In this document: one piece after another, positions 18,783 through 27,837 of the stretch
Layout: every line of letters starts with the position of its first letter
Position numbering within the stretch: the stretch's first letter is position 1
Origin: an uncultured Pseudoxanthomonas sp.
GTDB lineage: Bacteria > Pseudomonadota > Gammaproteobacteria > Xanthomonadales > Xanthomonadaceae
Direction: 5' to 3'
Assembly (NCBI GenBank): GCA_946886405.1
Contig: CAMPIO010000027.1
Span: 1-39,350, forward strand
Length of the DNA: 39,350 nt
The notes under the pieces: generated by a model
Told to the model about the DNA's origin: nothing
The model's database searches: none
The model's input: only the letters and a program-made list of their open reading frames with translations
Position numbers and translations under genes: made by a program

Positions 18783-21656
18783 TCACAGGCGCGACGACAG
18801 CGCTTCCGCGTCGATGCGGTTCCGCTCGGCGGGGAGCAGCGCCTCGCGCATCACCGGCAGCGCCTGGTCCAGCAGCCGGCGCGCCTCCCTGCGGTCGCCG
18901 CGTGCCGCCACATCGCCGGCCAGCGTCGCACGCGCGATCGCCACATCGACGTCACTCGCGCTGGCTTGCAACCGCCTGAGCGCCTCGCGCTGGTGCTGTT
19001 CGGCGGCAACGGCATCGCCGCGCAGCCGGTCGAGCGTGGCTTCCATGGCGAAGAAGTAACCGAATTGCTCATGGCTGTCGGCCATGCCCCGCTGCGTCAT
19101 GCGCGCGCGCAGATCGGCCAGCAAGGGTGCGCCGCGGCCGATGTCGCTCATCCGCAGGTGGAGGTTCAGCTGGTCGCCGAGCACCTGCGCGTACTCGTCG
19201 GACGCATCGCCATCCAGGCGCTGCGCGCGTGCGCGCAGGTCGTCGAGCTTCGCCGCGGCTTCCTTGAACGCGGCATTGGCGACCAGTGCGCGTGCATGCA
19301 CGCGCTCGATCGTGCGGCGGAAAGTGTCGTCGGGCGAGACACCGGCCTCGTCCAGCCGTGCGATGGCCTGTCTCGAACGCGCCAGCGCAGCCGCGTAGTC
19401 GCCGTACATGATGTCGATGGTGGCGATGTTGGCAAGCGCCATCGCCAGGTTGCGCGGTCCTTCGCCGCGCCGGCTGGACAATACGTAGCTCCTGTCCGTA
19501 GCGTCCCGTGCCTCCCGGTAACGCCCCTGGCCTACCAGTGTTTCCGCCAGTGTCTGGTACCACACCGTTGCGCTGGTGCCGCCGTAGCCGCCGGTCTTCT
19601 CGGCATCGGCGATGGCCTGCCGCACCACGCGTTCCGCCTCGGCGGGCTTGCCCTCCAGGATCAGCCCGGCCACCAGGCCCCTGACCAGCGTACGGCGCGC
19701 CGGCGAATCCACCGCAACGCCGTGCACATCCGCATACGCCAGACCTTCTCGGCTCACCGACATCAGACGACGTCGATCGTTCTGGAAGTTCGCGGCCGTG
19801 CTGAGGTCCGAATAGATATCCAGCACCACATCCACCGGCGGAGATGGCAGCCGCTTGGCGAAGGCCAGCGAGGCCTCGGCCCGCTTCCTGCACCACTCCA
19901 GGCCGTATTTCTCCACATGGCCCAGCGTCAGGTGCGCCATCGCGCGCAGTTGCTGTTCGGGATCGTCCGGAGCGAAGCGCTGTCGCAAGGCCACGGCCTG
20001 CTCGGCCACCGCCAGCGACTCGGCATTGCGCTCGAGATCACCCAACTCGTCGGAATAGGCGACCAGGTCATCCGCCAGCGCCAGCGCCTCCTCGCGGTTC
20101 TGGGGAGACGCACCCTTGAGGCCCGCCGACAACAGGACCACGGCCTGCTGGTCATCGCCGAGCGAGCGATAGAGCCGCCCCAGCATCCGCTGCATCGACT
20201 GCCGCACGCCCGGCTCAAGTGCGCGCCGGTCCAGCTGGGCGCGCGCCTGGTCGAGCAGCTGGCGCACGCTGACTTCCGTGCTCATGGCCTGCTCGGGTGC
20301 CGCTGCCGCGAGCGTGTCGGCAAGAAAGGCCAACGTGGCGCGTGCATTCTCCGATTCGCGTTCGGCGATCCGCGCCTGCGCGCGTGCTTCATGCGCCTGC
20401 CACGACGCCACGGCGGTGCCGACGAGCAGCGCGACCGCGACGATGCCGGCGGCGGTGGCCAGCCCCCGATTGCGGCGCCACCACAGTCGCGCGCGGTCGG
20501 CGCGCGACAGCGGCACCGCGCTGATCGGCCGGTCGTCCAGCCAGGCGCGCAGGTCGTTCGCGAGTACGTCCGCCGAGGCATAGCGCGCTTCGGGATCGCG
20601 ACGCAGGCAGGCCTGCACGATCTGGGCAAGGCTGCCCCGCAGCGCACGCGCTAGCGATGCCGGCGTATGGCCACCGCGCTGCGCGGCCTGCTCGCTGCTG
20701 GATTGTGACGCCGCGCGCGTCAGCGGTTCCGGATCGCGTTCGAGCTGTTGCAACTGGTGCGCCACCGGCGTCTCGCGCGTCACGCCGAACGGATGCACAC
20801 CCGACAGCAACCGATGCAGCACCACGCCCAGCTGCCACAGGTCGGTGGCCGTGGTGATGGGGGCATCGAGCAATTGCTCGGGTGACGCGTACTCGAACGT
20901 CAGCGCGCGATCCACGGTCACCGCATGCGCGGTGTCGGCGAGTTCCTTGGCGATGCCGAAGTCCAACAGCTTCACCCGGCCCTCGCCGTCCACGAGCAGG
21001 TTGGATGGCTTCAGGTCGCGATGCACGACCAGATTGCGGTGCGCGTGGCGCACGGCATCGACCACCTGCAGGAACAGCACGATGCGCTGGCGCAGGCCGA
21101 GCTGGCGCGCGTCGCACCAGCGGTCGAGCGGCTGCCCGTCGACGAGTTCCATCACGAACCACGGATCGCCCTCACTGCTGATGCCACCGTCCAGCAAGGT
21201 CGCGATGTTCGGATGACGCAGGCGGGCGAGAATCTGACGCTCGCGCAGGAACCGTTCGCGTGCCGCCTGCGAATCGGTACCCGCACGGATCAGCTTCAGG
21301 GCGGCGTGCTGCGTATAGGCACCATCGTCGCGGTCGACCCGGTACACCGCGCCCATGCCGCCATGCCCCAGGATGCCGGTGATCCGCCACGGCCCGATGC
21401 TGCGGCCGACCAATGCATCACGCGCTACATCGCTGTGTTCATCGCGGAAGGCGCGGCCCCAGGCCAGCGCGTCGCCGGCAAAGGGCTCGGTGGCGCTCGC
21501 ATCGGCGGCCAGCAGCGCATCCACCGCCGCACGCAGCACGACGTCGCCGTCACAGGCATGGGCCAGCCACGCGTTGCGTTCGGACGGCGCGATCTCGACG
21601 GCTTCGCGGAACAGGGCCAGCGCGCGCCGCCTGCGCTCGAGATCGTGGTCGCTCAT
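18783..21656 (-). CDS. Transmembrane Ser/Thr protein kinase with helical-repeat C-terminal domain
   Basis: This 957-residue protein has a Hanks-type kinase domain at about residues 91-373: glycine loop GHGGMGAV (97-104), Lys121 in AALKLI, HRDLKPSN (212-219), DFG (232-234) and ASPEQ in the activation segment, so it should be active. A transmembrane helix (about 398-418, GLATAAGIVAVALLVGTAVASW) follows, then about 540 mostly helical residues resembling TPR repeats, predicted to be periplasmic. The start overlaps the stop of the ECF sigma gene by four bases (ATGA), implying coupled translation and joint function. This is the gene order of phosphorylation-controlled ECF systems; its sensed signal is unknown. 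Confidence 0.92.
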   Translation of the reverse strand: MSDHDLERRRRALALFREAVEIAPSERNAWLAHACDGDVVLRAAVDALLAADASATEPFAGDALAWGRAFRDEHSDVARDALVGRSIGPWRITGILGHGGMGAVYRVDRDDGAYTQHAALKLIRAGTDSQAARERFLRERQILARLRHPNIATLLDGGISSEGDPWFVMELVDGQPLDRWCDARQLGLRQRIVLFLQVVDAVRHAHRNLVVHRDLKPSNLLVDGEGRVKLLDFGIAKELADTAHAVTVDRALTFEYASPEQLLDAPITTATDLWQLGVVLHRLLSGVHPFGVTRETPVAHQLQQLERDPEPLTRAASQSSSEQAAQRGGHTPASLARALRGSLAQIVQACLRRDPEARYASADVLANDLRAWLDDRPISAVPLSRADRARLWWRRNRGLATAAGIVAVALLVGTAVASWQAHEARAQARIAERESENARATLAFLADTLAAAAPEQAMSTEVSVRQLLDQARAQLDRRALEPGVRQSMQRMLGRLYRSLGDDQQAVVLLSAGLKGASPQNREEALALADDLVAYSDELGDLERNAESLAVAEQAVALRQRFAPDDPEQQLRAMAHLTLGHVEKYGLEWCRKRAEASLAFAKRLPSPPVDVVLDIYSDLSTAANFQNDRRRLMSVSREGLAYADVHGVAVDSPARRTLVRGLVAGLILEGKPAEAERVVRQAIADAEKTGGYGGTSATVWYQTLAETLVGQGRYREARDATDRSYVLSSRRGEGPRNLAMALANIATIDIMYGDYAAALARSRQAIARLDEAGVSPDDTFRRTIERVHARALVANAAFKEAAAKLDDLRARAQRLDGDASDEYAQVLGDQLNLHLRMSDIGRGAPLLADLRARMTQRGMADSHEQFGYFFAMEATLDRLRGDAVAAEQHQREALRRLQASASDVDVAIARATLAGDVAARGDRREARRLLDQALPVMREALLPAERNRIDAEALSSRL

Positions 21657-22204
21657 TTGCCCAGTTCCGTCAGCAGGAAGGCACGTGCGGCGCGCCAGTC
21701 GCGGCGCACGGTGCGTTCGCTGACGCCGAGCATCTGCGCGATCTCGGTTTCCTCGTAGCCACCGAAGTAGCGCAGTTCGACGATCTGCGCCGCGCGCGCA
21801 TCGGCTTGCTGCAACGCGTGCAGCAGTTCGTCCAGCGCGAGCACCTCGACCACCGCCCGCTCGTCGCCGCCCAATCGGGCGGTGAGCGTCAGCGCATCGA
21901 CACCGCCCCCGCGCTTCTGCGCATGCGCGATGCGCGCATGGTCCACCAGCACCTGCCGCATCGCGCGCGCCGACATCGCCAGCAGGTGCGCGCGGTCGTT
22001 CGCCGCCAGGCGTTCGCCGGCAGCCATCTTCAGGTAGGTCTCGTGCACCAGCACGGTAGTGTCGAGATCGTCGTTGTGGCGCCGGAGCTGCAGGTGCGCG
22101 GCGCGCTTGAGTTCGTCGTAGAGGCTGGCGAACACGGCGTCGGCCGCACGCACGTCGCCCTCGCGCGCGCGCTTCAGCAACTGGGTGACCGGTACCTGAT
22201 CCAT
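21653..22204 (-). CDS. ECF sigma factor coupled to a Ser/Thr kinase
   Basis: This 183-residue ECF-type sigma factor (the subfamily captured by TIGR02999-like models) has a sigma2 region at about 5-80 and a sigma4 region at about 115-183 with the helix-turn-helix YEETEIAQMLGVSERTVRRDW. Region 2.2, where many ECFs carry an acidic DxxED patch for core RNA polymerase, reads DTTVLVHETYLKM, with threonines at 49, 50 and 56. No anti-sigma factor gene adjoins; instead a kinase overlaps it. In Vibrio parahaemolyticus a similar pair (EcfP/PknT) is switched on by phosphorylation of a threonine in this region, so the same is inferred here. A promoter is not clear; an 8-bp hairpin lies 21 bases upstream. 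Confidence 0.88.
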   Translation of the reverse strand: MDQVPVTQLLKRAREGDVRAADAVFASLYDELKRAAHLQLRRHNDDLDTTVLVHETYLKMAAGERLAANDRAHLLAMSARAMRQVLVDHARIAHAQKRGGGVDALTLTARLGGDERAVVEVLALDELLHALQQADARAAQIVELRYFGGYEETEIAQMLGVSERTVRRDWRAARAFLLTELGK

Positions 22205-22224
22205 GCGTCGCTCGCCGATGCGCG

Positions 22225-22243
22225 CCGCGGCACCCTGCCGCGG
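22225..22243. other. 8-bp hairpin just upstream of the ECF sigma gene
   Basis: CCGCGGCA and TGCCGCGG pair around CCC. It lies between gshA and the sigma gene, 21 bases before the sigma start codon. Without a T tract it is not an ordinary terminator for gshA; it could influence sigma factor translation. No other element is clear in 22205-22347. Confidence 0.4.
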
Positions 22244-22347
22244 CCCCCTGGGTGGCCGGAACAGGTATGCACCGGTGCGGTCACTTCATGGGACAAGAAC
22301 GCAAAAGCACGGCAACCCGGGACAGGGTGCGCGCCCGCGCCTCACGC

Positions 22348-23712
22348 CTAGTAGGCGAACTCGCGGAACACGCGGTCGACGTCGCCGTTCCATTCGCCAT
22401 GGAACAGGGCGAGCTTGCGTTCGGCGGGCGTTTCGTTCGCCTCGACGATCTCGACCAGGGCGTCCAGGAAGCCGCTTTCATCCACGCCCTTGCTGTTGAG
22501 GCGCGCACGGCGCTGCAAGCCGCCGATGGCGATCTTCACCGCCTCGCGGGCCAGCTCGCGGACCGTGCCATTGCGGAACGGCAGCTTCAACGCGTGCCTC
22601 GGCACGCCGTCGCGCAGCGCGTGACGCTCCTGCAGCGAGAAGTCCTTGACCAGGTCCCACGCGGCATCGAGCGCGGCATCGTCGTACAGCAGGCCCACCC
22701 AGAACGCGGGCAGCGCGCAGATGCGGTTCCACGGGCCACTGTCGGCACCGCGCATTTCCAGGAACTTCTTCATCCGCACTTCGGGGAAGGCGGTGGTCAT
22801 GTGGTCGGACCAGTCGCGCAGCGTGGGCAACGCGCCGGGCAACACGTCCAGCTCACCGCGCAGGAACTTGCGGAACGACTTGCCGCTGGCATCGTGGTAG
22901 ACGCCGTCGCGGTAGGAGAAGTACATCGGCACGTCGAGCAGGTAATCGACATAGCGCTCGTAGCCGAAGCCGTCCTCGAACACGAAATCGAGCATGCCGG
23001 TACGGTCGCCGTCGGTATCGGTCCAGATATGCGAGCGATAGCTCTGGTAGCCGTTGGGCTTGCCTTCGGTAAACGGCGAGTCGGCGAACAGCGCCGTGGC
23101 CACCGGCTGCAGCGCCAGCGACACGCGGAACTTCTTCACCATGTCCGCTTCGCTGGCGTAGTCCAGGTTCACCTGCACCGTGCAGGTGCGCGTCATCATG
23201 TCCAGGCCGAGCTGGCCGACCTTGGGCATGTAAGACTTCATGATCTGGTAGCGGCCCTTGGGCATCCACGGCATCTCGTCGCGACGCCATTTGGGCTGGA
23301 AGCCCATGCCGAGGAAGCCGAGCTGCAGTTCGTCGGCGACCTGCTTCACTTCCTTCAGATGCGTGCCCACTTCGGCGCAGGTCTGGTGGATGGTTTCCAG
23401 CGCGGCGCCGGACAGTTCCAGCTGACCCGCGGGCTCCAGGGTGACCGAGGCACCGTCCTTCGACAGCGCGATCACGCGACCTCTCTCTTCGATGGCGTCC
23501 CAACCAAAACGGGTCAGCCCTTTCAGCAGGGCTTCGATGCCGCGATCGCCATCGAAGGTCGGCGGACGCAGATCATCGAGACGGAAGCCGAACTTCTCGT
23601 GCTCGGTGCCGATGCGCCAGTCCTGCGCGGACTTCTCGCCCGAGGCGATGTATTCCACCAACTGCGTGCGGTCGGTGATCAGCGTGTCGGCGACGTGGCT
23701 GGGGCTGGACAA
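22348..23712 (-). CDS. gshA: Glutamate-cysteine ligase (proteobacterial/plant type)
   Basis: This protein, 454 residues from a TTG start at 23712 (SSPSHVADTLITDR), catalyses ATP-dependent joining of glutamate and cysteine, the first step of glutathione synthesis. Family marks are IGTEHEKFGFR near residue 34, VTLEPAGQLELSG near 90, MGFQPKWRRDEMPWMPKGRY near 140, and TRTCTVQVNLDYASE near 175, all of the plant-like class rather than the E. coli type. A GTG at 23769 would add 19 residues, but TATAGT (23773-23768) would then overlap the coding start; this makes the downstream start more likely. The ligand product feeds the glutaredoxin and formaldehyde pathways in the same window. Confidence 0.92.
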   Translation of the reverse strand: MSSPSHVADTLITDRTQLVEYIASGEKSAQDWRIGTEHEKFGFRLDDLRPPTFDGDRGIEALLKGLTRFGWDAIEERGRVIALSKDGASVTLEPAGQLELSGAALETIHQTCAEVGTHLKEVKQVADELQLGFLGMGFQPKWRRDEMPWMPKGRYQIMKSYMPKVGQLGLDMMTRTCTVQVNLDYASEADMVKKFRVSLALQPVATALFADSPFTEGKPNGYQSYRSHIWTDTDGDRTGMLDFVFEDGFGYERYVDYLLDVPMYFSYRDGVYHDASGKSFRKFLRGELDVLPGALPTLRDWSDHMTTAFPEVRMKKFLEMRGADSGPWNRICALPAFWVGLLYDDAALDAAWDLVKDFSLQERHALRDGVPRHALKLPFRNGTVRELAREAVKIAIGGLQRRARLNSKGVDESGFLDALVEIVEANETPAERKLALFHGEWNGDVDRVFREFAY

Positions 23713-23767
23713 GGGCGGAACTCGCAAGGGGGACACGACGCCGGCGGGCCGGCGTGGCAGGGCCGGC

Positions 23768-23773
23768 ACTATA
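23768..23773 (-). promoter_or_regulatory. Possible -10 box of gshA
   Basis: The minus strand reads TATAGT here. A transcript would begin near 23761, about 49 bases before the TTG at 23712. No convincing -35 box is visible. Confidence 0.35.
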
Positions 23774-23879
23774 ACGTGGCGGCCTGCACGCCATCATCGT
23801 CACCGGGACGCCGCAGCATCCCATTCGTGGACGCGATGGGCGGATCGACGCTCGACGTTACGGGGCGTACGCTGCGCGC

Positions 23880-24596
23880 ATGACGCATCCCGCCCGCGAC
23901 ACCGTGCCGCGCCATCGCGAACGCCATCGCACCGACCGCGTCGGCTGGCTGCGCGCCGCCGTGCTGGGCGCCAACGACGGCATCGTCTCGGTGGCCGGCC
24001 TGGTGGTCGGTGTCGCCGCCAGTGGCGCCAGCGCGTCGACCATCCTCGTGACCGGTGTGGCTGGCCTGGTCGCGGGTGCCATGTCGATGGCGGCCGGCGA
24101 ATATGTTTCCGTGCAGTCGCAGGCCGACGCCGAGGCCGCCGCACTCGCCGTCGAAACCCGCGAACTGCGCGAGATGCCGGAGGGCGAACTGGCGGAGCTG
24201 ACGCAGATCTACGTCAAGCGCGGCCTGGACCCGGCGCTGGCGCGGCAGGTCGCCGAGCAACTCACCTTGCACGACGCGCTGGCGTCCCACATGCGCGACG
24301 AACTGGGCATCACCGAGGCGCTGCGCGCACGTCCCGTGCAGGCGGCCCTGGCCTCGGCGGGCGCCTTCACCGTCGGTGCGCTGTTGCCGATCGCGACCAC
24401 GCTGCTGGCGCCGCCGGACCGCGTCGCCCTGGTCACGACCGTGGCGACCCTGGCGGGCTTGCTGGTGTCGGGCGGATTGGCCGCCCGGGTCGGCGGCGCG
24501 CCGGTGCTGCGTGGCGCGTGGCGGGTCGGCTTCTGGGGCGCGATGGCGATGGCCGCCGCAGCGGCGGTCGGCCGCCTGTTCCACGTCAGCGTGTAA
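23880..24596 (+). CDS. VIT family Fe2+/Mn2+ transporter-like protein
   Basis: This 238-residue membrane protein matches the VIT1/CCC1 family: AAVLGANDGIVSVAGLVVGVAASG near residues 26-49, then AGAMSMAAGEYVSVQSQADAE near 65-85, a cytosolic helical hairpin rich in Glu (88-140) that binds metal in the family, and three C-terminal transmembrane helices. Relatives move Fe2+ or Mn2+ out of the cytosol. It is divergent from gshA and convergent with engB, whose stop codon lies six bases after its own. No Fur box is seen in its upstream region. Confidence 0.88.
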   Translation: MTHPARDTVPRHRERHRTDRVGWLRAAVLGANDGIVSVAGLVVGVAASGASASTILVTGVAGLVAGAMSMAAGEYVSVQSQADAEAAALAVETRELREMPEGELAELTQIYVKRGLDPALARQVAEQLTLHDALASHMRDELGITEALRARPVQAALASAGAFTVGALLPIATTLLAPPDRVALVTTVATLAGLLVSGGLAARVGGAPVLRGAWRVGFWGAMAMAAAAAVGRLFHVSV

Positions 24597-24602
24597 AGCG
24601 GG

Positions 24603-25205
24603 TCAGGACAGCTCCAGCCAGTTGCCCACGACCATGCGGGCCTCGTCCACGCCCTGCTTGGACTCGGCCGAGAACGTCTGCACGCTGACGGTGTCGCCGA
24701 ACGCGGAGAACAGGTCCTTCTTCACCGCCTGCAGCGCGTTGCCCTGCTGGCCCCGGCCCAGCTTGTCGGCCTTGGTCAGCAGCGCGTGCGCCGGCAGGCC
24801 GCGCTGGACGGCATAGCCCAGCATCTGGCGGTCGTAATCCCTCAGCGGATGGCGGATGTCCATGACCACCACCAGGCCTTTCAGCGCTTCGCGGGTGCGG
24901 AAGTAGCGGTCGATGAACGCCTGCCAGTGCGCTTGCAGGTCCTGCGGCACCTTGGCGTAGCCATAACCGGGCAGGTCGACCAGGTAGCGCTCGGGCTGGA
25001 CCTGGAAGAACACCAGCTGCTGGGTGCGACCGGGGGTCTTGGACACCCGTGCCAGGCGGTTGTGGTTGACCAGCGCATTGAGCGCGCTGGACTTGCCGGC
25101 GTTGGAGCGGCCGGCGAAGGCGACCTCGAATCCTCCGTCCTCCGGCAACTGGCGAGGGGTATGGGCGGAAAGCAGGTAACTGGCGGAATTCAGGGGGTTC
25201 GACAT
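24603..25205 (-). CDS. engB: Ribosome biogenesis GTP-binding protein YihA/EngB
   Basis: This 200-residue essential-type GTPase assists 50S ribosomal subunit assembly. It shows G1 GRSNAGKSS (near residue 35), G3 DLPGYGYAK (near 80), G4 TKADK (near 146) and G5 SAES near 175. Start at 25205 (MSNPLNSASYLLSAH) fits the family; the frame further upstream reads into the intergenic promoter of cytochrome c4. Confidence 0.96.
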   Translation of the reverse strand: MSNPLNSASYLLSAHTPRQLPEDGGFEVAFAGRSNAGKSSALNALVNHNRLARVSKTPGRTQQLVFFQVQPERYLVDLPGYGYAKVPQDLQAHWQAFIDRYFRTREALKGLVVVMDIRHPLRDYDRQMLGYAVQRGLPAHALLTKADKLGRGQQGNALQAVKKDLFSAFGDTVSVQTFSAESKQGVDEARMVVGNWLELS

Positions 25206-25246
25206 GGCGATAGGATCGCACGGTGGCGGGCCGGATACCGTTTGAA

Positions 25247-25276
25247 TTGACCGCGAGCGGCCGCCGCGACGATAAT
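25247..25276 (+). promoter_or_regulatory. Sigma-70-type promoter of the cytochrome c4 gene
   Basis: TTGACC (25247-25252) and GATAAT (25271-25276) are separated by 18 bases; the start codon is 60 bases downstream, with a GGAG ribosome-binding site in between. Confidence 0.65.
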
Positions 25277-25335
25277 TCGCGGGTTTCGCGGCCCCTCCGG
25301 GCGTCGCCATCAGTCAAAGGTTTCGGAGCTTTAGC

Positions 25336-26118
25336 ATGCGCCACGCTCGCGTTATGGGACTTGCCGGACTGGCCGTTTTGGCCGTGGGCGCAGTCGCTTT
25401 TGCACAGACCACAGTGGTCCCCGTGCCGGACAATGCGCCGGTCGAGACCGCGCCGCTGGACATCAACCTCACCAAGACCACCTGGGGCGACGCCAAGGCC
25501 GGCCAGACCAAGGCGGCCGCGTGTGCGGCCTGCCACGGCCCCGACGGCAACCCCAGCGACCCGCAGTACCCGCGCATCGCCGGCCAGAGCGAGCGCTACG
25601 TCGCCCAGCAACTGGCGCTGTTCGCCTCGGGCGAGCGCAATACCGGCATGGCGATGGTGATGGCTCCATTCGCCCAGGCCCTCAGCGCACAGGACATGCG
25701 CGATGTGGGCGCGTACTTCGCCACGCAGAAGTCCGGCGCCGGCCTGGCGGACGACAGCGTTGTCGCCGACGGCCCCTACAAGGACATGAAGTTCTACGAA
25801 GTAGGCCAGCAGCTGTACCGCAACGGCGACGCCAAGCGCGGCGTGCCTGCGTGTCTGGCATGCCACGGCCCGACCGGCGCCGGCAACCCGGGCCCGGCCT
25901 ACCCGCACATCGGCGGCCAGATGCAGGACTACACCGTGCGCCGCCTGACCGAGTACAAGGCCGGCACCACCACGCTGAAGGACGCCGCCCACTTCAACAT
26001 CATGGCGCAGGTCGCCGGCCCGCTGACCGAGCAGGAAATCCAGGCCCTGGCCAGCTACCTGCAAGGCCTGCATGCCCGTGCCGACGACCTCGCGGCCGCG
26101 AAGACCGGCGGCAAGTAA
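25336..26118 (+). CDS. Cytochrome c4-type dihaem cytochrome c
   Basis: This 260-residue periplasmic protein has a signal peptide (about residues 1-23) and two tandem cytochrome c domains, each with one haem motif: CAACH near residue 63 and CLACH near residue 174. Each domain has a distal Met (GMAMVMAPFA and HFNIMAQVAGPL). Cytochrome c4 carries electrons from the bc1 complex to terminal oxidases. A good promoter and ribosome-binding site precede it and a strong terminator follows, so it is monocistronic and separate from the dsb genes. Confidence 0.93.
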   Translation: MRHARVMGLAGLAVLAVGAVAFAQTTVVPVPDNAPVETAPLDINLTKTTWGDAKAGQTKAAACAACHGPDGNPSDPQYPRIAGQSERYVAQQLALFASGERNTGMAMVMAPFAQALSAQDMRDVGAYFATQKSGAGLADDSVVADGPYKDMKFYEVGQQLYRNGDAKRGVPACLACHGPTGAGNPGPAYPHIGGQMQDYTVRRLTEYKAGTTTLKDAAHFNIMAQVAGPLTEQEIQALASYLQGLHARADDLAAAKTGGK

Positions 26119-26169
26119 GCAGGACGTACCCCGCGTCGCGCGGCCACAAGTTCAAGCTCCTGTTCATAG

Positions 26170-26202
26170 CGCCGGCCCCACCATGGCCGGCGTTTCTTTT
26201 TT
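26170..26202 (+). terminator. Rho-independent terminator of the cytochrome c4 gene
   Basis: CGCCGGCC (26170-26177) pairs with GGCCGGCG (26185-26192) and is followed by TTTCTTTTTT. Confidence 0.92.
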
Positions 26203-26247
26203 CACGGCGCCTGGCCACCACGCGCCGCTCGCAGAGGAAGAGTCCCG

Positions 26248-26898
26248 ATGGTGTCGCGTCTGCTGCCCGTGCTGATCACGCTGCTGGCCCTGCTGCCGGC
26301 CACTACCCTGGCGGCATCGCCGGCAGCCGCTCCGCTGGTCGAAGGCCAGGACTACGAGGTGATCCCGGACGGCAAACCGTTCGCGCCCGCCAAGGGCAAG
26401 ATCGAAGTAGCGGAAGTGTTCGGCTACACCTGCATCCATTGCGCCAATCTGGAACCCACCCTGGCCGCGTGGAAGAAGACCCTGCCCCGCGACGTGCAGC
26501 TGACGCCGGTGCCTGCGGCCTTCGGTGGCTACTGGATTCCGTATGCGCGCGCGTTCTTCGCCGCCCAGCAGCTGGGCGTGCAGCAACGCACCCACCAGGC
26601 GGTGTTCGACGCCCTGCACAAGACCGGCGCCCTCCCGATCCAGAACGCATCCATCGACGAGATCGCCAACTTCTACGCCAGCCAGGGCGTTGAACGCGCG
26701 AAGTTCATCGCCGCCCTGCGCGGCCCGGTCGTCGACCAGCAGCTGGCCAAGGCCCGTGATTGGGTGGGCGGTGCGGGCGTGGAAGGCACGCCGACCCTCA
26801 TCGTCAACGGCAAGTACCGCGTCACCGGCGGCCGCAACTACAGCGACATGCTGAAGATTGCCGATCGACTGGTGGCCCGCGAGCGCGCCCGCAAGTGA
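26248..26898 (+). CDS. dsbA: Thiol:disulfide interchange protein DsbA (periplasmic)
   Basis: This 216-residue protein has a signal peptide (residues 1-22), a thioredoxin fold with an inserted helical domain, active site CIHC in FGYTCIHCANLEP (near residue 62) and cis-proline in EGTPTLIVNGKY. It oxidises cysteines of exported proteins and is itself reoxidised by DsbB, not encoded here. Ribosome-binding site AGGAAGAG is eight bases upstream of the start. It is followed 97 bases later by a second, lipoprotein DsbA. Confidence 0.92.
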   Translation: MVSRLLPVLITLLALLPATTLAASPAAAPLVEGQDYEVIPDGKPFAPAKGKIEVAEVFGYTCIHCANLEPTLAAWKKTLPRDVQLTPVPAAFGGYWIPYARAFFAAQQLGVQQRTHQAVFDALHKTGALPIQNASIDEIANFYASQGVERAKFIAALRGPVVDQQLAKARDWVGGAGVEGTPTLIVNGKYRVTGGRNYSDMLKIADRLVARERARK

Positions 26899-26995
26899 CG
26901 ATTCCGTCATGGCGACCGCTGCGGGCGCCATGCAGAATGCGTTGTCCCCGGCCCGGCCGGCACCCCTTTTCCTGTGACCCTTTGGAGTTCGCGCG

Positions 26996-27814
26996 ATGAA
27001 ATCCCGCCACGTCCTGATGCTGTCCCTGCTGCTGCCGATGTTGGCGGCCTGCGGTCCGAAGCCCGCCACCGACGCCACGCCGGCGCCGGAAGCGCCCGTC
27101 GCGACGACCGCCGATGCCGGTGCCGCGCCCGCCACGGATGCGCCGGCAGCCCCTGCCGATGCCGCCGCGACCCCGCCTGCCGAAGGCACCGATCCTGTCG
27201 CACCGAACACCAACCCGATCGTGCCGCCGCAGGGTCCGGCGCCGGTGGCAGGCAAGGACTACGTCGAGATTCCCAACGGTCAACCGTATGCGCCGCTCAA
27301 CGGCCAGGTCGAAGTGGTGGAAGTATTCGGCTACGTCTGCCCGGCCTGCGCCCGTTTCGCACCGGAAGTCTCGGCATGGAAGAAGAAGCAGCCCGCCGAC
27401 GTCCGCGTGACTTACGTGCCTGTCGTGTTTAGTCCCGTGTGGGGCCCGTACGGCAAAGCCTTCTACGCGGCGCAGGCCAAGGGCCTGGTCGACAAGACCC
27501 ACGATGCGGTGTTCAGCGCCATCCACCTGCAGCGCTCGCTGCCGGGCGAGGGCAAGCCGCCGGCGGATCCGGCCCAGATCGCGCAGTGGTACGCCCAGTA
27601 CGGCGTGGACGCGAAGGAGTTCGTGTCGCTGATGAACAGCTTCAGCACCAACGCCCAGATCAGCCGCGGCATGCAGTTCGCCAAGAACAGCGGCGTGGAA
27701 AGCACGCCGACCATCGTCGTCAACGGCAAGTACCGCATCACCGGCGGACAGACCTACGCCGATGTACTGCGCATCGCCGATCACCTGGTCGCGATGGAGC
27801 GCACCCAGCGCTGA
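26996..27814 (+). CDS. DsbA-type lipoprotein oxidoreductase
   Basis: This 272-residue protein has a lipoprotein signal with lipobox LAAC (Cys19), a 60-residue Ala/Pro/Thr-rich linker, then a DsbA domain beginning at KDYVEIPNGQPYAP, aligned over its whole length to the preceding protein. The active site is CPAC in FGYVCPACARFAP and the cis-proline loop is ESTPTIVVNGKY. The membrane tether and different CxxC dipeptide suggest a redox potential or substrate set distinct from its neighbour. A TTGGAGTT ribosome-binding site lies nine bases before the ATG. The EEP-family gene follows 23 bases downstream. Confidence 0.92.
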   Translation: MKSRHVLMLSLLLPMLAACGPKPATDATPAPEAPVATTADAGAAPATDAPAAPADAAATPPAEGTDPVAPNTNPIVPPQGPAPVAGKDYVEIPNGQPYAPLNGQVEVVEVFGYVCPACARFAPEVSAWKKKQPADVRVTYVPVVFSPVWGPYGKAFYAAQAKGLVDKTHDAVFSAIHLQRSLPGEGKPPADPAQIAQWYAQYGVDAKEFVSLMNSFSTNAQISRGMQFAKNSGVESTPTIVVNGKYRITGGQTYADVLRIADHLVAMERTQR

Positions 27815-27837
27815 ACGGCGCGGAAGCCCCCACTTCC

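Noticed and set aside
18966..20654. Plus-strand open frame of 562 codons inside the kinase gene
   Set aside because: It is antisense to the helical C-terminal domain of the kinase and has shadow-type composition.
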